This document shows, one piece after another, positions 56,371 through 64,000 of a stretch of 64,000 nucleotides of DNA. The stretch comes from Rhododendron vialii (lineage: Eukaryota; Streptophyta; Magnoliopsida; Ericales; Ericaceae): the NCBI RefSeq assembly GCF_030253575.1, contig NC_080557.1, forward strand, positions 41,926,501 through 41,990,500, in the 5' to 3' direction. Positions within the stretch are counted from its first letter, which is position 1, and every line of letters begins with the position of its first letter. A program made the position numbers and the translations under genes. A model generated the notes under the pieces. It saw only the letters and a program-made list of their open reading frames with translations, ran no database searches and was not told where the DNA came from.

Positions 56371-56819
56371 AAAAGCAAATAAAAGAAGCACAGCAAGGAA
56401 ATCACCTCATTAAATTCTTCCACCTCGTAACCTGGTTATATTTACTCATATGAGATTTTGAAAATCCCCAAACATAGGAACTAACTAAATTCACCTAGAT
56501 TTACACAATCTGTTCTTACTCAGCCATTCAACATTTATGCGAGTGAGAAAAACAAACAATCTGCAAATTATAGGAATAAATTAAATGGCGAGTAGACATA
56601 GGCATATTTGATTGTAAAAATACTTTTATGGAATAATATTTTCTTGAGATACACCGATGAAGAGTAGATACATCAAATTTTCAACGAGCATTGCCACAAA
56701 CACTTACTCAGACACACAGATGTGTCCGGAGCTATCAAATTTGTAGGGGCTCACATGTATTCGTTCAAACTTCAAGGATATCCTATATACTTGTCTGTCT
56801 GTGTTCAGAACATACTCTC

Positions 56820-59800
56820 TCAACTGCAAAGCTGGGAGCAGAGCTGCTCCAAACTGGTAGTGCTGTTTGTAGCATCAAACGTGTAAACCTTGCTCTTCCC
56901 ATTGCTCAGGCATTTCAAGTCCAGCTGGTTGTGGATTGTGCTGGACTGCAGCACCACATCATTCAGGGAAAAAATTTTCAAATGTGAACACAACAAATTT
57001 CCGATGTTTTTTTTCCTACTAAATCACACCCAGAAAAGAATTGAAGTTTTCATAGACCGGCTCATGCGTCAGTTACTTTGAAGGGTTTTATTCGGCGTAC
57101 AGGGCCTTTTTACTTGGTAGTTCTCTTTAATCCATGGTTGCAATGAAATCTGGGCAGTAATTTGTGAAATAAACATGAGGCTCATGCCTCATGCACCTCA
57201 CGCCTCATGAGCTTCAGCTGCGCTTCACAAACTCTGTCTCGCCTCAAGGTGCTCAAGGCGTGCCTTTTGAAACAGTGTTTCAACGAGTTCATCATCACAT
57301 AAGCCCATAATCATATGAACTTAACTTCATGATTTTTTTCCTTTGCTAATCTTTCTTGATGTTTTCAATATGATTTCAAGTTTTACTATGAGACTAGTGA
57401 AAAAATAGGGGCTGAAACAAGGGAATTTGTTATGAGTTACCTCACAATAGACTTGTTCCGGTTTGCATTTCCATAAAGGGGTAGGGACACAGCTCAAATA
57501 GTGACACCATGGACAGTGGTCATTCCCATCAACTCCACGAAGGAGCAAAACCAGGCCAGAAACAAATCTGTCAAGAAACGAACAATTCATGAATTAAACC
57601 ATACGTAGAACACAAAGGAGAATGACAAAATCAAAGGCCTTTCCGCCTCCCTTCTGGAACTAGCAATGTGAATTCATTCAGCCATTTTGGTTCAAGCAAC
57701 ATGAAGAGACCGTGATGTTTTCACTAAGAATTCTCAAGCTTCCATGTGTATGGATGTTGAAAAAAGATGAACTCTTTGATGGTTAATCTTTTATTTTGCA
57801 GATCGCACACTTCACTCTCGTGAAAACGAAGGAAAGTGACTTTGCTGCTACTACCATAGCTCTACTGCCAATAATGTCACTATACATGCCCATTCATCTC
57901 ATTAAAATCGAATAATCATGCCCTCATGCATCAACCACCGCCAATGTTACCACTCTGAGACACGTGACACGAGATTAAGGGAGTGGAGATTTGTTTTTTT
58001 GGGACTTGAATTGGAGCAAACGGGGACATATTTTTACTTGTTTTAGGACTTGAATAGAGCCACTTCTAGATCACTTTTTTATACATTGTACCATGTGGAG
58101 TACCAAGAGTAGAATTTTCTTTGGCATCATTCTCTTGCGCTCTTAAATAATTTACAGGAAGTGCTGAACTAGAAGGAAGAGTTGGAGCATAAAAAGGTTC
58201 AGAATATGGGGAAGACCATCATATTGAATATGAAGTAGAAGATTATTGAATTTGAAGGCGAAAGAGAAGAAACAAAGGCATTGCCAAACCATGATGGATT
58301 TAACATGGGGAATCATATGACTTTTCTTTTTGAGCTAATTAAAGATCTAATCACCACTATGATATTATGGATAAGCCCGGACAAGTAACTTACAGATGAT
58401 TATGGTACAGGGCATCAACCCGAAACCAGAAGGAAGAAAGAAAAGTTACCCGGCAACAAGAATTATGAGAGAGATGACCAGCAATACTCGCTGATAAATC
58501 TTATATTTGGGCTTCGATGAGTTCCCGTAGTAACCAGGAGGAGAATTCCTTTGCCTCACCCACGCATACTGTGGGCGAATCAAAAACACAAATCCAAGCA
58601 GAAATCCGGTTGCAAACCCTCCGAGATGTGCAAAGTTATCCACGTGAGGAAGGATTCCCACCGCTAAGTTAATTGCAATGATGAGGACTAGAGTCAGCAG
58701 TGCAGCCAACTGATGAAGAAAACAAGAAGAACATGTAAGATAATCAAGTACTGAAAAATAAAATAGAGAGCTCAGCTTAGCAAAGAAAAGATTTTGAGTA
58801 CTTTGTTGGCATATATCGTCCAATTCGTAAGGAGTTCGGAAAGCATGCCTCCGAGTAAACCAAATAGAGCTCCAGAGGCACCCACAGAAATCGTTGTTCG
58901 GATGAACAAAGCCGACAACAAGCTCCCACCTACTCCCGATATGGTGTACAGTAACCCTATCCGCACTGCTCAAAGATTGAAGTAGATAAACAAGGTTTGG
59001 AATCAGCTTAAGACACTAAGCAATCTACTGCAAATACGGATCAATCAGAAAATACTACATACGCAGGGATGTGCAGAATTTCAAATGCAGTCTTTCCATT
59101 AGCTAAGACACTGTTTGGATAATGAAATAAGTGTTTTTCTTCTATTGAGAAAACAAAATTGGCAACACATAAATCTTGAGACGAAGTAATCATGATTGGG
59201 ACAAGTCAATAACTAAAGACGAAATGGGGAAGGATCAATATCCATACGAAATCCAAACTCCTGCTCGAGCCGAATGCCAACGAATAGCAGACTCAACATA
59301 TTGGCGAGGACGTGGAAGACACCAGCATGTAACCATGTGCAACTGATCAGGCGCCATACCTCGTGTTGTTCCACCACTTTCTTCACTTCTAAAGCCCCCA
59401 TGCTCTGTAGGCTGAACAAATGAAAACGATACAATTAGGTAGAGCATTTCAGCCCACTGAAAAACCATTACAAAGACCCGTTACTCAATGCCAACATGTC
59501 ATAGAAGCAAAATAAGTCAAATAGAAATAGCTAACCCTATGAACCTAATGGTTAAACACATCGAAAAAGCACTTTCGAAACAGTAGTATCAACATTAGTA
59601 CCTACAAGCTACAATGCATTAACTGCTGATGAACCAAAATCCATCCAAAAAGTATTTTTAAGTACAATAAAAGAACCTATGTAGGTCCAATGAGTTCTCC
59701 TTATGATGATCAGAAGATAAAGAAGTAGTGAAGTTCAACAAGCTTCAACAACGATTTCCGAAAATGGCAGATGATCTTTACCATCCTTTTCCAAAATCCA

Positions 59801-60969
59801 ACTTGCAAAAATACCAACTCTGTGCAAATTTTAAAATATGGTAGTACTTGGGAAGCTGCAGATTACATGAAGTTGATTATCAGTCATGCAGAGTTTATCC
59901 TTAAATTAACGAATAGTTAATTTTCTTGAATGTTCTACAGGATTTGATAAGAAAACCTTCTCACCCAACTTATATTCTATATGAGTGTCGTGTCATCTCA
60001 ATCCTTGTAGGATGATTCTTCCCCAAATAAACATTCTCTTTTATTTTCATGTGGTTAGGAGCTTACTCTCATCGCGTTATAGTCAATAGAGTCTCTTGCA
60101 TGATGGTTAGGGAGACTTATGCCCATACTAATCCTAGGCCACCAGCTTCTTCCTAGTAAGAGGAATTTCAACAGGCTACGCAAAAGAGGCCAGTTCACTA
60201 TTTTAGCTAGTAGAAGCACAATTTTGTGTCGCTACGGGCACGGGCACGGGCACGAGAGCCTCAATGCTCCTTTACTTTGACTGAGCCTGATCTTAGGATA
60301 GGCCTTTGTTTTTGTTTGCTTTGATCAGGGGAATGCCCCGGTGCTCCTGCATTACTGATTTCTTCTAATGAAAGCGTAATTTACCCAAAAACAACAACAA
60401 CAAAAAAAAAAGTGAACAGGCATTTTTGCCCACTTTCATTTTGACTAGCCATCTAAAGCCAATCATTTTGAACCCAAAAAAGGAAAAACAAAGGAGGAGG
60501 TAATCATTGTCTAGTTCAAGCATTGACAACCGAACATAATGCGAGAACAAAAACATAAGCTAATCCCAAAATCCAAACTTGAAAATTAACTCAGGGTGTT
60601 CAGACAACCTTACGCGCCGACTAACATGAGAATATGGACTTACGTGGGACCAGAGGGTCCGAGGAGTGGGTTTTCCTTGAGGCTCTGGAACGCGAACCGG
60701 CCAAGAACATCGGCGCCCACACAGTTGTTGGACCTTTTGGGGCAGTCATTGAGGTACATTACAATGATAAAGAGAGCAACGTTGACAACCACAAAAATAG
60801 GCACGAGCCATGAGAAGTGCTTCTTGAACGGCTGATACATTTGTGGTGGCGGTCGAGGAGGAGACGTGGTGGAGCGGTGGTGGTGTTTATCGTCGCCGCG
60901 GCGGGAATGGACCTTGATTTGGAGCTTGTCCTCCCCCTCCACCGGTGGAGAGTCAGAGACCCTCCCCAT
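56820..60969 (-). CDS. Rhomboid-like intramembrane serine protease (RBL family)
   Basis: Six exons: 60969-60644, 59411-59248, 58965-58802, 58709-58450, 57567-57441 and 56945-56820. The phases all match and give 388 residues, the usual length for the Golgi-type plant RBL1-8 subfamily. The cytosolic N-terminus is proline/histidine-rich. The first membrane segment is about residues 52-72 ([20 protein letters not shown]). The catalytic core shows [13 protein letters not shown] (His137, His142, Asn146), [13 protein letters not shown] with the nucleophile Ser194, and [15 protein letters not shown] with catalytic His246. A last hydrophobic segment ([20 protein letters not shown]) precedes a cysteine-rich lumenal C-terminus ([24 protein letters not shown]). 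The active-site set is complete, so it should be an active protease cleaving single-pass membrane proteins. The substrate is unknown. Confidence 0.95.
57170..57270. repeat. Dispersed GCCTCATG/GCCTCAAGG repeat in a rhomboid intron
   Basis: Short repeated words (GGCTCATGCCTCATGCACCT, CGCCTCAAGGTGCTCAAGGC) of a kind often seen in plant intergenic DNA. They lie between the last two coding exons of the rhomboid gene. Confidence 0.4.
58150..58320 (+). pseudogene. Possible coiled-coil exon fossil antisense in a rhomboid intron
   Basis: Reading + strand from the GAA at 58160, the frame gives EVLN[21 protein letters not shown], then a second stop, then [20 protein letters not shown]. The E/K-rich composition and an AG acceptor just before (TTTACAG at 58153-58159) suggest a decayed exon of a coiled-coil protein. 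The parent gene is not identified; a relation to the FDM coiled coil is possible but not shown. Confidence 0.3.
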
Positions 60970-61154
60970 ATGCGGCGGATGAGGTTTGAGGAAGGAGAGT
61001 GGTTGGGATTGAATTTAGCAGGGGAACAACATTGTGGGTGTGAAGCGAAATTGGTGGCTTGGGTTTGTTTGTGTGGGGAATCATGGAGTTAGGAAGGGAT
61101 GTGGGGATTGTGTGTTTGAGGAATGTGGAAGGTTGCTATATTTAGAGCTGTATT

Positions 61155-61194
<40 letters not shown>
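60970..61194 (-). promoter_or_regulatory. 5' leader/promoter of the rhomboid gene with (GA)n
   Basis: A (GA)n run at 61156-61194 reads as (CT)n on the coding strand, about 190 nt upstream of the start codon, as in the expansin and DCD leaders. Confidence 0.4.
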
Positions 61195-61197
<3 letters not shown>

Positions 61198-61464
61198 GGG
61201 AAGGATATACTCCAGTAAATAGCAAAGAAGAGCTGTCGTAATTCATACCTATGATGGCTAACAGTTATACTATGAAACAACGTTTGAGAGTGTACAGTTG
61301 TCGGCTGTTGTTTGTGTTGGCATGATTCACGTCACGTGTCATTTGAGAATAGAGTGAGAATTCAGTCCCCTTGGCAAAATTACCAATCTTGGAACTTTGT
61401 CGTGTTACTCTTTTTGTTGCTTTTGTTTTTAATCCTCGTTTTTGTTGCTTCATTTTCAGAAATG

Positions 61465-61765
61465 CTGCTTGGGCCCGTCTCGGGTCCAAAAAAGATAATC
61501 GGAGCCGCTCATTTTGTTCAATATATTTTTCTTAAGGTCCTTGTAAAAAACCAGCTTCATCCGAAAACGATAAGGGCATTTGCGAAGGGTCCAAAATCGC
61601 TTTAGAATTCTTTTACAGGGATTTTGGACGCTTCGCAAATGCCCTTATCATTTTCGGATGGAGCTGATTTTTTACAAAGACCTTAAGCAAAATATATTGA
61701 ACAAAATGAACGGCTCCGATTATCTTTATTGGACCCAAGATGGGCCCAAACGCGCACCGTACACG
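61465..61765. mobile_element. Palindromic element, family F
   Basis: Arms of about 140 nt: GGGCCCGTCTCGGGTCCAAA, GATAATCGGAGCCGCTCATT, CCAGCTTCATCCGAAAACGA and GCATTTGCGAAG on the left, with complements on the right ending GATGGGCCC. The loop is near 61610. The order of motifs recalls the E family at 25.8-26.6 and 40.5-41.3 kb. Confidence 0.8.
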
Positions 61766-61904
61766 CTGTCTGTGTAAAATCTGCTGTACCAGTAGCAAGG
61801 TCCCTTCCTTTTTTTTCTTGCCATAAGATTCTGCCTCAAATTGGCACACGCTACTGACTTCAGCATCCACATGTATTTTGTGTCACCATTCCCGGGAAAG
61901 GGAA

Positions 61905-62125
61905 AATTTATCGGTGCCGGGTGTGTATCACGTGGTGCTCGCTCGGCGCATTTGAGCCGTCCGTTGCGTTTTTGGACGGCTCGGATTTGGAGAGAGATAA
62001 ATGAGAGAAAAGTGTTGGGGTGAGAAGAGAGAGAGGGTTTCAATCTGAACTATCCAAAAGTGTATTGGACGGCTCATATGTGCTGAGTAGATACCATGTG
62101 AGATATACCCACCTGACACCGAAAA
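61905..62125. mobile_element. MITE with TCGGTG ends
   Basis: TTTATCGGTGCCGGGTGTGT on the left and the complement of the right end (TTTTTCGGTGTCAGGTGGGT). Two copies of a GGACGGCTC hairpin occur inside. Confidence 0.6.
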
Positions 62126-62599
62126 ACTCAGGAGAACTTTTTTTTCACTCTCCACTTAACAAATAAGGTCATTTTTTGTTCTTACCTAAAAGGAAAGTGT
62201 GTGCAAACGTATTTACATGCATAGGTTCGAATGTAGATATTTATGAAAATCACGTGCATTGTACAATTTCAAACATGTCTACGTTTCATTCCTCTTATGT
62301 AAAACGACAAATTAAAGTTTGACATTTCAAGTCTTGAATGAGATATGTTATATAGAGCTCAATGAGATTTAAGATGTAACTGATCCAATTTGATGTGAAA
62401 CATCGACATCAACCTTGCCAAAAATGAACGATTCCACGTATCACGATAGACATGAAAAAGGTCGAAAGAATGGTTTAAACTGGATCCTCCGGTTAAAGGG
62501 TTGGTTCTAACTAGCTCTTTTTTTTATGGGGTATATTTGGTTCATGCATTTGTTGTTGTAGCTTATATATTTTCACTTCATCTTTTCTTTTTCTTCCCT
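62126..62599. other. Intergenic; nothing recognised
   Basis: AT-rich, with no open frame or repeat recognised. Confidence 0.35.
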
Positions 62600-62740
62600 T
62601 AAAATCTTGGATGCTGCTAAATACAACTGCGAATTTATTACATGTAGTCAATTCATAAAAGGAAATTTTGGAATTCCCTTTTATGAATTGGCTACATATA
62701 GTAAATTCGCAATTATATTTAGCCGGGTCCAAAATCTTTG
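62600..62740. repeat. 140-bp near-perfect palindrome
   Basis: AATCTTGGATGCTGCTAAAT and ACTGCGAATTTATTACATGT on the left pair with their complements on the right (ACATATAGTAAATTCGCAAT, ATTTAGCCGGGTCCAAAATC). The centre is at GGAAATTTTGGAATTCCC. Confidence 0.85.
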
Positions 62741-62850
62741 GTCCAGCTAGTGTTATTGTGAGGATCAAAAAAAAAAAAAAAAGCTAGTGTTATTGGATTA
62801 CACAAAGCAAGTAGATATATTTTTAATATTTCAGTTGCAAACTCAAGCGG

Positions 62851-62921
62851 GCGTTTGTAGTCCAACGGTTAGGATAATTGCCTTCCAAGCAATAGACCCG
62901 GGTTCGACTCCCGGCAAACGC
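62851..62921 (+). tRNA. tRNA-Gly (anticodon UCC)
   Basis: A full cloverleaf: acceptor stem GCGTTTG/CAAACGC, D-arm region AGTCCAACGGTTAGGATAAT, anticodon arm TTGCCTTCCAAGCAA with anticodon TCC, and T-arm CCCGGGTTCGACTCCCGG. The discriminator base is A at 62922. A T run follows downstream (from about 62950), suitable for polymerase III termination. No intron. CCA is not encoded, as expected for a nuclear gene. Confidence 0.95.
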
Positions 62922-62976
62922 ACAGCAAACATTTTGCATTTGTTCTCCCTTTTTTTTTTTTTTTGTTGTTTTGAAA

Positions 62977-63372
62977 AACAAATTAGTGGTGCTACAGGTA
63001 CAACAAAGGTTGTATAGCAGCCGAGCACAGATCAAATTGATTTTGCGCTCGTTTCGAGTCCTACAAAGATAATCGAAGTAGAAAAGGCTGTAAAGCAGCT
63101 GCGCACAGATCGATTTTGCGTCCGTCTCGGGTCCCACAAAAATGTTCGGAATCACTTATTTATTTTTTATTCAAAACAAATTAGTCATGCTACAGGTACA
63201 GCAAAGGCTGTATAGCAGCCGAGCACAGATCGAATTGATTTTGCGCTCGTTTCGGGTCCCACAAAAATGATCGAAGTAGAAAAGGCTGTGAAGCAGCTGT
63301 GCACAGATCGATTTTGCGTCCGTCTCGGATCCCACAAAAATGATCGGAATCACTTATTTTATTCAAATTACT
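62977..63372. repeat. 198-bp tandem duplication, each unit itself a repeat
   Basis: Copies start near 62977 and 63175 and contain GCTACAGGTACA, GTATAGCAGCCGAGCACAGA and CGTCTCGGGTCCCACAAAAA. Each has two related halves of about 80-90 bp (CAGCCGAGCACAGATC and CAGCTGCGCACAGATC). The GTCTCGGGTCC...AATCGGA end resembles the family F palindrome at 61.47 kb. Confidence 0.85.
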
Positions 63373-63646
63373 TTTTTATGATCCTCTAAAAAATCATCTC
63401 AATTTGATATCGGTTAGAGTATTTACGAATTATTGCTATCAATTCAGAAAAAGACAAATGAGCATCACCAATCACAGGAAAGATATTTTGGCGCTGAAAC
63501 GAACCACAACCTCAGAGGGCTTTTTCGTCATAAAATTCACTAATACTAATATCCCAGAATTATAAAACTCGTGGCCGAGACTCGTTTCAGCCGCACGTTT
63601 TCTTTCGTAACGTAACAAGTAACCACCAGCAGCAGCTCAGGCGTAG
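63373..63646 (+). promoter_or_regulatory. Presumed promoter and leader of the PGR5-like gene
   Basis: Between the tandem repeat and the ATG at 63647. A CG-containing stretch from about 63565 (GCCGCACGTTTTCTTTCGTA) is probably the leader. No TATA box was fixed. Confidence 0.35.
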
Positions 63647-63880
63647 ATGGCCACCGGCGCAAGCACCTCCGCCACGACACACGTGATCGGGTCCGCCGTC
63701 ATCGAGCTGGCCCGAAGCAACCGCACCGGAGCCCCGTTCTCGGTCCGTATATCGACGAAGAGTAACAACGGCGTCTTCACCCGGGACGAGCGGGACCCGC
63801 GGGCGGAGGGGCCGTCTTGTATCTTCGTCGGCCCCATCGAAACTGCCCGCAAAGAAACCCTAGAAGCTCTCTATCGCCAG
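63647..63880 (+). CDS. PGR5-like (PGRL1/At5g59400-type) protein, first exon
   Basis: A 78-codon first exon starts MATGASTSATTHVIG and ends PSCIFVGPIETARKETLEALYRQ at a GT donor (63881). The FVGPIE-x(3)-KETLEALYRQ segment matches the start of the conserved part of PGR5-like proteins. These are thylakoid membrane proteins, of which PGRL1 functions with PGR5 in cyclic electron flow around photosystem I. The serine/threonine/arginine-rich N-terminus could be a chloroplast transit peptide. The rest of the gene, including the membrane segments and cysteines that would prove the call, lies beyond the right edge. Confidence 0.6.
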
Positions 63881-64000
63881 GTTTCCTCGTTTTACCTTCC
63901 ACTTCGTTGCTTTTAATTGGGATTCAAATTCGTGTTTTAATTTTGTTGATTCGTCGATTGGTGATTGGAGAAAAAATTTGTTTTAGCAGAATAGAAAGTA

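Noticed and set aside
62823-63155. 110-codon minus-strand frame
   Set aside because: It runs through the tRNA-Gly gene and the tandem repeat, so it is not a real coding sequence.
1-64000. Full-length Copia or Gypsy elements
   Set aside because: No gag, protease, integrase or reverse transcriptase frames were seen in the window; only the small TRIM has paired terminal repeats.

Overview
This is nuclear DNA from a flowering plant, most likely a eudicot. It has widely spaced genes with short GT-AG introns, plant-specific families (XH-domain factors of DNA methylation, alpha-expansin, DCD-domain protein, PGR5-like protein) and AT-rich intergenic DNA dense in MITEs, SINEs, a Helitron and a TRIM. 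The species cannot be fixed from sequence alone; an asterid such as an Ericales member is only a guess.

Layout. 0-1 kb: last exon of an FDM/IDN2-like XH gene (+). 1.4-2.4 kb: a retroposed insertion and two related MITEs. 3.4-6.8 kb: an intact five-exon SWIM zinc-finger/MULE-domain gene (-) with a GC-AG intron. 7-9.3 kb: a SINE and other repeats. 9.6-10.9 kb: a decayed F-box/WD40 gene (-) carrying a MITE. 12-14.9 kb: a possible large terminal-inverted-repeat element holding a 1.7 kb minisatellite. 15.3-15.8 kb: the last two exons of a GPI-anchored protein (-). 16.2-18.2 kb: hairpin MITEs back to back. 18.3-23.4 kb: second FDM-like gene (+), complete except for one in-frame stop. 24-27 kb: fold-back elements. 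27.3-30.7 kb: third FDM-like gene (+), open throughout, with serially duplicated coiled-coil exons. 31.2 kb: an extra copy of the FDM 3' flank. 32.9-37.0 kb: alpha-expansin (-). 37-47 kb: repeats only. 47.7-53.0 kb: DCD-domain protein with an arginine-rich repeat tail (-). 54.7-56.4 kb: a TRIM nested in a MITE, next to a small Helitron. 56.8-61.0 kb: rhomboid-like protease (-). 62.85 kb: tRNA-Gly(UCC). 63.6 kb to the right edge: first exon of a PGR5-like protein gene (+).

The most distinctive feature is the tandem FDM/IDN2-like cluster. In Arabidopsis, FDM1-5 and IDN2 act in RNA-directed DNA methylation, with a zf-XS domain, an RNA-binding XS domain, a coiled coil and a C-terminal XH dimerisation domain. 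The two copies that can be followed here have only the coiled coil and XH, with short, different first exons in place of zf-XS/XS. One copy has a stop codon, and the other has grown by exon duplication. A second theme is fold-back DNA: at two separate loci a pair of long palindromic elements flanks a (TA)n tract, and related cores occur in other palindromes in the window. The remaining genes look like unrelated single-copy housekeeping or cell-wall genes.

All splice sites were assigned by eye from reading-frame continuity, GT/AG signals and recalled family sequences. No search or transcript evidence was available.
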